Source: Paludibacteraceae bacterium
GTDB lineage: Bacteria > Bacteroidota > Bacteroidia > Bacteroidales > Paludibacteraceae
DNA: 62,778 nucleotides
Direction: 5' to 3'
Assembly (NCBI GenBank): GCA_017464475.1
Contig: JAFTZQ010000026.1
Span: 1-62,778, forward strand
Below are positions 17,278 through 24,588 of the stretch, piece by piece. The translations under genes and the position numbers were made by a program. The notes below the pieces were generated by a model, which was given only the letters and a program-made list of their open reading frames with translations, had not been told where the DNA came from and did not search any database. The first letter of the stretch is position 1, and the number at the start of each line of letters is the position of its first letter.

Positions 17278-18105
17278 TTACTTTTGATATTTTCCGACAA
17301 ATTTTATGGCAAGAAAAACGAGCCAGTCCGGCGTGTGTTTCAAGATCGGCGTCGAGAGCCAGTTGATGAACCCCGGCGTGTCGGCTTTCTTATTGCGGAA
17401 CATTTTGCGCAGGGCGCGTTTCACGAGTTTCTCCGGCGGAATGGAAACCGTCAGGTTTACCGCCAGTTTGCGCAGGTTGGGCGCCAAACCGAAGAGCGCG
17501 GTGTCCACGGCTCCGGGCGCCATGACAGTAATACCGACGTTCTGCGGCTTCAGTTCGTACCAGATGGACTTGGAGAAATTATAGATAAACGCCTTGGTGG
17601 CATTATAGGTCTGAATACCGGGCATCGCCATCCACGCGGACATGCTACTCATATTCAGGATATAACCCTTCATTCGTTTATGTCCGCAGATGCGTTGCGC
17701 AGCCTCCTCTTCGGTCAATACTCTCTCACACATATCGGCGGCAAAAAGACGCGTCAACTTGGCTACCGTGACCACATGGAGTTGCAACATCAGGTCGATC
17801 CGCTTCATCGAGGTCTCGCAATAAGGATTGAAGAAGAACACTCCGGCGTTATTAATCAGCATATCAATCACATACTCGTTCTCCTTGCACCATGCGTGTA
17901 AGTTCTCCGCAGCGTCAGCAAGGCTGAGGTCCGCGAAATGCGCGATCGTCTTCACACCGTACATCTCTGCCAACTCTGCTGCTACTTGCTCCAGCTCTTT
18001 TTCCTGATTGCTGACCAGCAGCAGGTCGCAATGGTAGTCCCGCGCTAAGGCGGTAGCGTACTGCAGTCCTATGCCGGACGACGCGCCGGTCACTAACGCT
18101 AACAT
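17278..18105 (-). CDS. Short-chain dehydrogenase/reductase (candidate hydroxysteroid dehydrogenase)
   Basis: 275 residues from the ATG at 18105; the upstream extension is overlap with the preceding gene. Classical SDR: cofactor motif TGASSGIG at 7-14, NNAG, active-site Ser in NMSSMSAW and YxxxK in TYNATKAF. The arrangement resembles the 11-beta/17-beta hydroxysteroid dehydrogenase-like branch, with a basic/hydrophobic C-terminus. It overlaps the upstream oxidoreductase by 7 bp, which suggests translational coupling. Context with a steroid 5-alpha-reductase-type protein points to a steroid or bile-acid hydroxyl/ketone oxidoreductase; substrate and stereochemistry cannot be read from sequence. 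Confidence 0.88.
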   Translation of the reverse strand: MLALVTGASSGIGLQYATALARDYHCDLLLVSNQEKELEQVAAELAEMYGVKTIAHFADLSLADAAENLHAWCKENEYVIDMLINNAGVFFFNPYCETSMKRIDLMLQLHVVTVAKLTRLFAADMCERVLTEEEAAQRICGHKRMKGYILNMSSMSAWMAMPGIQTYNATKAFIYNFSKSIWYELKPQNVGITVMAPGAVDTALFGLAPNLRKLAVNLTVSIPPEKLVKRALRKMFRNKKADTPGFINWLSTPILKHTPDWLVFLAIKFVGKYQK

Positions 18106-19382
18106 TTCCCCTCCTTCTGTGCAGCAACAGACTCCTTGGCTTTGCCTTCCAGTTTGGCGATCTCTTTCTGCAGACGCGCAGGGATCTTCTCGCCGTCGCG
18201 CTCTACGCACTCATGACATTTCATATCCAGCGTGTACATACGTCCCACACAGTAGTTGGACCGTCCGCAGCCGGCATGGTAATGCGGGTTTTCCTGCACA
18301 TGGTGCACGAACTCCGGATCTTTGATCAACACGTGCGCTATCTGGAACAGTTCGAATCCTTCGTCCATGATCTGCCGGCAGTTATCGCCGCTCTGCACGC
18401 CGCCGACGTAGATCAGCGGCACGTCTTGGATCTCTTTCTGGAAGATCTTCGCTTTGTCCATGAAATACAGTTCCTTGAAGGGTTGAGTCGGCATCATAAT
18501 AGGTGCCACTCCGGGTATGTTCAGCGCCGCTTTGAGCCACCAGAAAGATTTCATATTCATGTAGTGTGCGAGGGTCTTATAAGGCATGGCGCCGCCAAGG
18601 ATTGTCATCGGTGAACGGCTCACGGTTCCGCCGGAGAGGACAATGCCGTGCACTTTGTGCTTGGCAATCTCTTTGGCGATCTTGATTCCTTCCTCTATAT
18701 CCGATCCGTGCCAGCAGTCGTCCCACATATTGGTTTTGACCACTACCGCCATGTCGTCACCGGCGTGTGCCATGACCTCGTCCAGCACTTCGTTCATAAA
18801 CCGCACGCGGTTCTCAAACGAACCTCCGTACCGGTCGTGCCGGTGGTTGGTGCGCGGCGAGATGAACTGCGAGATCAGGTACGCATGTCCGGCATGAATC
18901 TCTACGCAGTCGAAGCCGCAAGTGCGTGCCCAGTCCACCGCTTCACCGAATTTCTTCACCAGCCGGTGGATCTCCTCCACTTTCAGTCTCCGGTGGATCG
19001 TCGGGCTGTAGAGGTTAAACCACGTGTCGGCGCTCACCGGCATGCAATGACATGTGTAAAAATGGGTCATGTTACCGCAGTGCCCCAACTGAATGGAAGC
19101 TTTCGCACCCTCCGCATGGATGGCGTCGGTCATCTTCTTCATCTCGGGAATGATCTCCGGACGGACATAGAGCTGCCCGTCGAACGACACGCCACTCAAA
19201 TCCACTGCAGCGTACGCTACGGTCGTCATTCCTACTCCGCCGCGTGCCACGGACACATGATAGTCCTGCAACGCTTGCGTCGGCGCATTATTACGCGCCA
19301 TATTCTCGAATGCTGCGCTTCGTATAATGCGGTTGCGTAGCGTAATAGGTCCTAATTGAAAAGGAGTAAATAATTTGTCCAT
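18099..19382 (-). CDS. NADH:flavin oxidoreductase, old yellow enzyme family (candidate steroid ene-reductase)
   Basis: 427 residues. OYE TIM-barrel signatures: FTPFQLGPITLRNRIIRSA at the N-terminus (FMN site), IQLGHCGN, and the active-site block HAGHAYLISQFISPRTNHRHDRYGGSFENR. It reduces activated C=C bonds using FMN. Unlike BaiCD/BaiH-type or dienoyl-CoA reductases it lacks a C-terminal FAD/NAD module, but the tail has four cysteines spaced Cx5Cx10Cx2C (CGRSNYC...KCHEC), possibly a metal or Fe-S site. It starts 1 bp after the 5-alpha-reductase stop. In steroid-reducing gut bacteria OYE-type enzymes catalyse delta-4 or delta-1 reduction; here that is inference. Confidence 0.88.
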   Translation of the reverse strand: MDKLFTPFQLGPITLRNRIIRSAAFENMARNNAPTQALQDYHVSVARGGVGMTTVAYAAVDLSGVSFDGQLYVRPEIIPEMKKMTDAIHAEGAKASIQLGHCGNMTHFYTCHCMPVSADTWFNLYSPTIHRRLKVEEIHRLVKKFGEAVDWARTCGFDCVEIHAGHAYLISQFISPRTNHRHDRYGGSFENRVRFMNEVLDEVMAHAGDDMAVVVKTNMWDDCWHGSDIEEGIKIAKEIAKHKVHGIVLSGGTVSRSPMTILGGAMPYKTLAHYMNMKSFWWLKAALNIPGVAPIMMPTQPFKELYFMDKAKIFQKEIQDVPLIYVGGVQSGDNCRQIMDEGFELFQIAHVLIKDPEFVHHVQENPHYHAGCGRSNYCVGRMYTLDMKCHECVERDGEKIPARLQKEIAKLEGKAKESVAAQKEGKC

Positions 19383-19383
19383 T

Positions 19384-20187
19384 TTAGTATATAAACGGTA
19401 TGATTCGTTTCAGTTTCTTGCGGTCGAATTCATCGGGGAACTCTTCCTCGTATTTCTTGTAGATGGCATTGCTGCGCGGCACGAGGTTGCAGCAGCTGAA
19501 CCAGAAGAACAGCAGTCCTGCCAGCGACCAAGTGAGGATCGCAAAACCGAGCCATTCTGTGATTTCCCCCAGATAATTGGCGCTGGTGACGTATTTATAG
19601 AGTCCTTTCTTCGGCAGGTAATGGTTCGTGTCGCCGGGCTTGCGCAGGTGGCGGATCACGTAGTCCGAGTGCATGTTAATGCACCATCCGGTGAAGAAAA
19701 TAATCGTACCGATAATAAACTGCGGTTTCAACACCCACTCCGCCGTGTACATATCCGGATAGTACTGCGGCGCCAGATGGAACAGCCAATAGCCCTGGAT
19801 GTAGCCGTTGATCAGGTTCCATACTACCGACAAGATCATGATCGCAAACGGCATTCGCCCGTTGCCTTTCAGCAGGAAGGGGAAGATGAACGACCGCTGG
19901 AAATAATGGAACTCAAAGAACAGGAAAAACAGCCAATAAGGCACGTTCTTTGTCACTCCGCCATAGAGCGGGAAAGACTTGAAATACATATAGAGCACCA
20001 CCAGAAAAACCGGCACTTCCATCAAAAACCAGCCGGCTTTGTTGCTCATCGACGGGCCCCATTTCTCCGAACGCATCTTGCCGTAGCCTGCGTCCACAAA
20101 AAAAAGCGAAACAAACACGACCAGTCCCACGATAAACATGATGTACAGCAGGTCGTAGAAAAATTCGATAGTGTAGATGTTTTCCAT
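19384..20187 (-). CDS. Steroid 5-alpha-reductase family membrane protein
   Basis: 267 residues with six or so membrane segments. The C-terminal half carries the family hallmarks of SRD5A-type enzymes: FHYFQRSFIFPFLLKGNGRMP, WNLINGYIQGYWL, NMHSDYVIRHLRKPGDT, YKYVTSANYLGEITEW and a KYEEEFPDEF...IIPFIY end. Members reduce the delta-4 double bond of 3-oxo-steroids with NADPH inside the membrane. First gene of a three-gene operon with an OYE reductase and an SDR, led by a promoter with an operator-like palindrome. Comparable 5AR/5BR/HSDH sets are known from gut Bacteroidetes that make allo-bile acids. Alternative: another polyprenol or lipid reductase of the same superfamily. Confidence 0.9.
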   Translation of the reverse strand: MENIYTIEFFYDLLYIMFIVGLVVFVSLFFVDAGYGKMRSEKWGPSMSNKAGWFLMEVPVFLVVLYMYFKSFPLYGGVTKNVPYWLFFLFFEFHYFQRSFIFPFLLKGNGRMPFAIMILSVVWNLINGYIQGYWLFHLAPQYYPDMYTAEWVLKPQFIIGTIIFFTGWCINMHSDYVIRHLRKPGDTNHYLPKKGLYKYVTSANYLGEITEWLGFAILTWSLAGLLFFWFSCCNLVPRSNAIYKKYEEEFPDEFDRKKLKRIIPFIY

Positions 20188-20224
20188 ATTATTGTTTGTT
20201 ATATTTCAGTTTCGTTATAGCGCA

Positions 20225-20256
20225 CAAAGGTACGAAATATATTTCGTCTGTACAAA
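20225..20256 (-). promoter_or_regulatory. Promoter of the steroid-reductase operon
   Basis: Minus strand: TTTG (20256-20253), a 20-bp spacer, TACCTTTG (20232-20225). An exact match to the Bacteroidetes consensus, 37 bp before the ATG at 20187. Confidence 0.85.
20232..20247. promoter_or_regulatory. 16-bp perfect palindrome in promoter spacer (operator candidate)
   Basis: ACGAAATATATTTCGT is a perfect inverted repeat between the -33 and -7 elements of the operon promoter. A dimeric repressor bound here would block RNA polymerase. No regulator gene is adjacent in the window. Confidence 0.6.
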
Positions 20257-20262
20257 AAAATC

Positions 20263-21219
20263 TTAATGACAGGAAACTTTTTCTTGCTTTTGGCATATAA
20301 ACAGCCCTAAAATGATTAGTCCCATGCCGATCCACTTACCGAGCGGCAACTGTTCTCCGAAGAAAAGCAGCATCCATAGAGCCGTAAATCCCGGTCGGAT
20401 ATTGTTAAATGCATTCGCTTGCGACACGCCTACTATGCGCAGGGCGTAGCAGAAGAGGATGAACGCGATCACGCTGGAGAAGATGGTCAGATATCGCACG
20501 CTTATTACCGCGACGGAAAGCGGCGTGGATATATCTCCCAGATCGCTCCATTCGATCGCCGTCAATGCCCCCGCTCCTTCGCGCCAGAGCCACAGCGGAA
20601 CGAAGAAACAAAGGCTCACTAACTGGGCATAGAAGATAATGGTCAGCGGGCTGTATTTAGCCGGTATTTTCCGCATCACAACGGAGTCCGCTACGGCAGC
20701 CGAAACGGCGGCAAAAGCCAACAGCACACCCCAATAACTGCCGATCGAGAAATCGCGGCTCCCGACCAGCACCAGCATAAACATGCCTATGGTAGAGACC
20801 AGTATTCCGATAATATTATTCCTCGTCACTCGTTCGCGCAGGAAAATAGCGGCGAAAACAGGTGCTAACAACGGGCTCGTGGACAGCAGCGCTTCGGCGA
20901 TCGTCGGGCTGTTGAGCGCGTCGTAACTGAAGGTCTCCAAGAGGTAATAAAGGAAGGGCTGGCAGAAACCCGCTAACGCGAAAAGCGGCAGGTCGTGCCA
21001 TTCCACTTTCTGCAAACGGAAAAGCTCGCTCTTACGACAAATCAGTCCGATGACAAGCATCAGAAAGACTGCCGGAGTGAAGCGCAGAATGATCATCGTC
21101 AGCGGAGGAAAAACGGTCATGGCTTGCTTGATCGCAATCCCGCTGGCGGACCAGATGATCATTGCAGCAATAAGGGCGAGGACGGCCATGTATTGTGTTT
21201 TATTCCTGCTAAACGGCAT
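20263..21219 (-). CDS. EamA/DMT-family transporter
   Basis: 318 residues from the ATG at 21219 (MPFSRNKTQ); a second possible start is the ATG at 21189. Ten hydrophobic segments in two EamA halves are visible, e.g. ALIAAMIIWSASGIAIK at the start and LPLGKWIGMGLIILGLFI at the end. These drug/metabolite transporters are typically inner-membrane exporters or exchangers of amino acids or nucleotides; the substrate is not predictable. The 5' end overlaps the upstream acyltransferase by up to 61 bp, so translation is probably coupled. Last gene of the GH3-HAD-acyltransferase-EamA unit. Confidence 0.88.
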   Translation of the reverse strand: MPFSRNKTQYMAVLALIAAMIIWSASGIAIKQAMTVFPPLTMIILRFTPAVFLMLVIGLICRKSELFRLQKVEWHDLPLFALAGFCQPFLYYLLETFSYDALNSPTIAEALLSTSPLLAPVFAAIFLRERVTRNNIIGILVSTIGMFMLVLVGSRDFSIGSYWGVLLAFAAVSAAVADSVVMRKIPAKYSPLTIIFYAQLVSLCFFVPLWLWREGAGALTAIEWSDLGDISTPLSVAVISVRYLTIFSSVIAFILFCYALRIVGVSQANAFNNIRPGFTALWMLLFFGEQLPLGKWIGMGLIILGLFICQKQEKVSCH

Positions 21220-22052
21220 ATTGTTTGGTGTGTTTCGTTTAATAATCGCTCTGTCTCCGCGGCGCGAGGCTGCGTCGTGTCGGGGTAAATCGGCTTGCCG
21301 ATTATAACTTGGGTCAGCGGCTCGTCTTTCGGTCCGAAAAGGCGGTAAATACCTGTTCTCGGGCGATAAGTCACCGCAAAAGGAAGGATGGGTTTGTTGT
21401 ATTTGTATGCCATCGTGAACGCGCCTTTCTGGAAAGGACGCAGCGGCTTGTACCAATCCCAGCGTTTGGCTTCAGGGAAGATATGAAACCAATATCCCTT
21501 CTCGTTGTATTGGTCAAAAGCGGCATTGAATGCTTTCATCGCGCTCAACCCTGCTTCCGCGTCAGGAATAGGTACTCCGCCTACGATACGCAGGTAGAAC
21601 TGGTCCTTCGTCCGGAAATTAGGTGCAAACATCGGAATGCGCGTGTGGGAAGAAGCATGGAATGTAGTCAACACCGAAGCGCAATCATGTCTGTAACAAT
21701 GATTAGCGATGGTAATCGCACCTCGCGAGAGGTCAAACTGCCGCAGCCATTTCCGCACAGGACACGAACTCCGATGCCATTTCTGCTCCCCCTCTATCTG
21801 CCAACGCAGACCGTACTTGAGACGCAGAACCCATCCCAGCAGACGAAGCACAAACGTGTACCCGAATGCAACCAAACGTTTGTTCGCCGGGGACTCGTCG
21901 AAATACGGATAGTTTGCGTCCACCGCAGGAAAATCGCGGTCATAGACCGGCTTATACAAGCCCACGTATGGATCGTCTTCGGGAAAATCCGTCTTCACCT
22001 GCGGCACGTACGTCCCTTCCGTCACTTCCAAATCTTTATATCGCTTATTCAT
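21159..22052 (-). CDS. PlsC-like lysophospholipid acyltransferase
   Basis: 297 residues from the ATG at 22052 (MNKRYKDLEV). The acyltransferase motif NHCYRHDC (NHx4D) is near residue 116 and the FPEAKRWDW block, corresponding to the FPEG motif, near 196. A hydrophobic segment around residues 62-76 (FGYTFVLRLLGWVL) could anchor it. It likely transfers an acyl chain to a glycerol- or amino-lipid. The long N-terminal leader before the membrane segment is unusual for PlsC. It shares an operon with a GH3-type synthetase, suggesting a joint lipid or acyl-amide pathway, which is inference. Confidence 0.82.
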   Translation of the reverse strand: MNKRYKDLEVTEGTYVPQVKTDFPEDDPYVGLYKPVYDRDFPAVDANYPYFDESPANKRLVAFGYTFVLRLLGWVLRLKYGLRWQIEGEQKWHRSSCPVRKWLRQFDLSRGAITIANHCYRHDCASVLTTFHASSHTRIPMFAPNFRTKDQFYLRIVGGVPIPDAEAGLSAMKAFNAAFDQYNEKGYWFHIFPEAKRWDWYKPLRPFQKGAFTMAYKYNKPILPFAVTYRPRTGIYRLFGPKDEPLTQVIIGKPIYPDTTQPRAAETERLLNETHQTICRLAGIKHNTWPSSPLLLQ

Positions 22053-22086
22053 TTTCAAATCTTCAAACCTTCAAATCTTCAAAAAC
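22053..22086. repeat. CTTCAAA(TC) tandem repeat
   Basis: Units of TTCAAATC/TTCAAACC between the HAD and acyltransferase genes. Read on the minus strand as GATTTGAA it encodes the last residues (FLKI) and TGA stop of the HAD gene; same family as the array at 5502. Confidence 0.85.
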
Positions 22087-22685
22087 CTTGCTCCGACGGC
22101 TCGTGCACTTGCTCCGTCTTTGTCATCGCGGTCGCCGATAAACAGTGTGGTCTCCGGCGTTGCCTCTATCATATCCAACACCCTGCGTGCACAAGGCTCG
22201 GAGGGTTTGAGTGCACCTAACTCCGGCGCAGAGATCAGCAGGTCGAACATATCGGGAGCTATTCCTAATGCCTCCAGTTTCTCCACCACGGCGCCGTAGT
22301 CGGAGTAGATCGCGACCTTCAGCCCTTTCGCCTTCGCTTCGCGAATCAGTTCAAGCACTTCCTTGCGCGGATGATGGTAGCGCCGGATAAGACCTACCAT
22401 CGTCGGCAGATAGACCTCGAAATACCATGCGCGGGCGATTCCGGCTCCCCACCAATGACCGCGTGCCATCGTCTCAAAGAAAAAGCCGAAAAACTCCTCC
22501 TCCGAGGCGAATTGGACATAATGCGCATTCCTTCGCGCAAAACGCTCCGCTGCCAGCAACGGCAGACACCACCAAAGACGCGCTACTATACGCTGCGCCA
22601 GACCGGTCTTGTCATAGATCGTCCCGTCAAGATCCACCACGACGGCTTTGACGCCGTTTAGCACGTTGTTTTCTTCTTTCATCAA
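22071..22685 (-). CDS. HAD-superfamily hydrolase
   Basis: 204 residues. Motif I DLDGTIYDKTG near residues 18-28 supplies the nucleophile and acid aspartates. Motif II is a Ser/Thr around AIYSDYG (~125), motif III Lys in GALKPSEP (~156), and motif IV GDRDDKDGASARAVGA (~178-195). It resembles haloacid-dehalogenase/phosphoglycolate-type phosphatases; a cap domain fits the 28-110 segment. Substrate unknown. The start overlaps the GH3 gene by 59 bp. The C-terminus FLKI-stop comes from a tandem repeat, so the last helix may be altered. Confidence 0.87.
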   Translation of the reverse strand: MMKEENNVLNGVKAVVVDLDGTIYDKTGLAQRIVARLWWCLPLLAAERFARRNAHYVQFASEEEFFGFFFETMARGHWWGAGIARAWYFEVYLPTMVGLIRRYHHPRKEVLELIREAKAKGLKVAIYSDYGAVVEKLEALGIAPDMFDLLISAPELGALKPSEPCARRVLDMIEATPETTLFIGDRDDKDGASARAVGARFLKI

Positions 22686-24462
22686 TCTTCTCTGCTCTGT
22701 TGATTACACCTTCGCTGAAACGCTCGAAACCGCTCTCCAACCGCAACAGCAGGTTGAATCGGCTACGGCGTTTCTCGTCCTGCATCAGCAGGTTGAATTT
22801 GAATTGTCCGTCCCGGAATCCGTCTTTCAGGCACGCCGCCTTGAATCGCGCGTACGCGTTAGAAAGGAGTATATGTGTCTCCGGTGCATGCAGACGGAAC
22901 GACTGACGTTTGGATTCGTACTCGATATTGATCTGCTGCAGTTTCTCATCCACTACTTTGGTAAATTCCTCCGCTTGCTCCTGCGTGATCTTCTCGTCCT
23001 CAAACTCGTAATAGAAATGGTATTTGGACTCCTCCACGTCTGCAAATCCGACAAAGAACTTGGTCTTGATTCCCGTCTCGTCTTCCGCTTGGTGAACCGC
23101 GTCCATGAATTGCGGTTCGTAGAGTTTCTCGCCCGTCAGCGACACGATTCCGTTCACTTTGGACACCATGTGAACCGTCGGCGTGTTATAATACTTGCCG
23201 CCAACTTCCACCAGGTCGTTCATGTTATATCGGAACAAGCCCGCGTAGGTCGTCACGTACGCGCAGTAACGCTTGCCGACCTCCAACTCGTCGATCTGCA
23301 GGAAATGTTTGCGAGGGCTGTCCAGCTCGCTCTCCTCCACGAACTCGTAGTAATGGAACTGCGGGAACAGCACACTCTCGTTCGTATCGTCCAGCGAGAA
23401 ACCGAAACGGCATTCCGTGGCGATATATCCCAACTCCTGGTAGAACGTCTTGTCCCAATCGAACTGGTCCATGTATTTGTCCATGTAAATCTTGGTGTTG
23501 CCGCATTTCCAAGTGCTCAGGTATTGCAGCCACGGCCAGAAATCTTTCGGATACAGATGTCCCTTCTCCGCCAGGATCTGCCGCAACTCCGCAGCCCGTT
23601 CGGGTTTCGGAGAGACGTACGCGTCCAGCTCCGAACGGATCTCGTAAGGGATATCCACATCTTCGTTGATCGTGCCTTTCTCGATGTCGTTGATCATTTG
23701 CTCTGTGTTCTCGTTCAGCGCACGCAGCAGCTCCAGAATCGTCGAAGGGTTCGCAGTCGCCCACAGCGTCACGTCGCGGTATTGCAACGCCAGACGCATC
23801 AGCACGTAGTTGCGCGTGCCGTAATCCGGGATCGCCATGACCGACGCAGGAGCCGTGTAATGTTGCTTGATAATTGGCGGAATATCGCGAACCAACACAC
23901 CGCTCACAGCCCCGTACAAAGTGCCGTCCGGCGCGTAGCCTTCGCACTCTTTGCCCACGGTCGTAAAAATATGTCCGCCGAAAATACGGTTGCGGTGTTT
24001 GACGAAATTCCATGTCCATATATGGCTCATCCTGCCGTAAACGTCCTTCAGGTATTTATGCGTCATAGGGATCCATTTAGGCGCAGAAGTAGTACCCGAA
24101 GTGGTAGCATACATATCCGGTTTGCCGGGAAATAACACATTCTCCTCGCCGTTCTTATGCCGCTCTACGTAAGGGCGCAAGCTCTCAAAACTGTCATTCA
24201 CCGGCACATAGAGCCGATAGAGTTTGAATAAATCGTCCGCATTGGTGGCACTCAGAATCCGGTCAAAATGGTGTTCCTGACCATAAACCGTATCTTTGGA
24301 AATCATTAAAATATCGCGCAGTGTCTTCTCCGCTGCATGCCGCGGACGTCGGCTCCAGAACCGCAAACGAATGGTCTGCATTCCACCCACGATACACAGC
24401 ATCGTATTGATAATCCAAGGATAAGGCAACGCTCTGCCGTTATTGTCTATATAGGGCTTCAT
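22627..24462 (-). CDS. GH3 (auxin-responsive) family acyl-adenylating enzyme
   Basis: 611 residues. The adenylate-forming signature TTSGTTSAPKWIPMT (~115-130) binds ATP; YIATECRFGFSLD, GLFRYNMNDLVEVGG and SLTGEKLYE are GH3 motifs in order. Plant GH3 proteins join acyl acids (jasmonate, indole-acetate) to amino acids; bacterial members are widespread in Bacteroidetes but their substrates are not known to me. It heads an operon with a HAD phosphatase, a PlsC-like acyltransferase and an EamA transporter. Product could be an acyl-amide lipid (inference). Confidence 0.9.
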   Translation of the reverse strand: MKPYIDNNGRALPYPWIINTMLCIVGGMQTIRLRFWSRRPRHAAEKTLRDILMISKDTVYGQEHHFDRILSATNADDLFKLYRLYVPVNDSFESLRPYVERHKNGEENVLFPGKPDMYATTSGTTSAPKWIPMTHKYLKDVYGRMSHIWTWNFVKHRNRIFGGHIFTTVGKECEGYAPDGTLYGAVSGVLVRDIPPIIKQHYTAPASVMAIPDYGTRNYVLMRLALQYRDVTLWATANPSTILELLRALNENTEQMINDIEKGTINEDVDIPYEIRSELDAYVSPKPERAAELRQILAEKGHLYPKDFWPWLQYLSTWKCGNTKIYMDKYMDQFDWDKTFYQELGYIATECRFGFSLDDTNESVLFPQFHYYEFVEESELDSPRKHFLQIDELEVGKRYCAYVTTYAGLFRYNMNDLVEVGGKYYNTPTVHMVSKVNGIVSLTGEKLYEPQFMDAVHQAEDETGIKTKFFVGFADVEESKYHFYYEFEDEKITQEQAEEFTKVVDEKLQQINIEYESKRQSFRLHAPETHILLSNAYARFKAACLKDGFRDGQFKFNLLMQDEKRRSRFNLLLRLESGFERFSEGVINRAEKIDERRKQRAKRRQSRRGGS

Positions 24463-24533
24463 ATCTTATTTTTTCCCTTTATATTTTCTCTTGTGTCTTT
24501 CGACTTTCGACTAATTTTTACAATTTGAGCCTG

Positions 24534-24565
24534 CAAAATTACTACTTTTTTTGCATATATGCAAA
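24534..24565 (-). promoter_or_regulatory. Promoter of the GH3-HAD-acyltransferase operon
   Basis: Minus strand: TTTG, 20-bp spacer CATATATGCAAAAAAAGTAG, TAATTTTG, with palindrome TTTGCATATATGCAAA spanning the -33 box. The -33 box and spacer are identical to those of the promoter at 36247. Confidence 0.82.
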
Positions 24566-24588
24566 TAAAAAGAGAAAAAATCGCATGA

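Noticed and set aside
22627-24462. GH3 as glycoside hydrolase family 3
   Set aside because: The motifs (TSGTTSAPKW, LTGEKLYE) are of the auxin-responsive GH3 adenylating family, not the glycosidase family of the same name.
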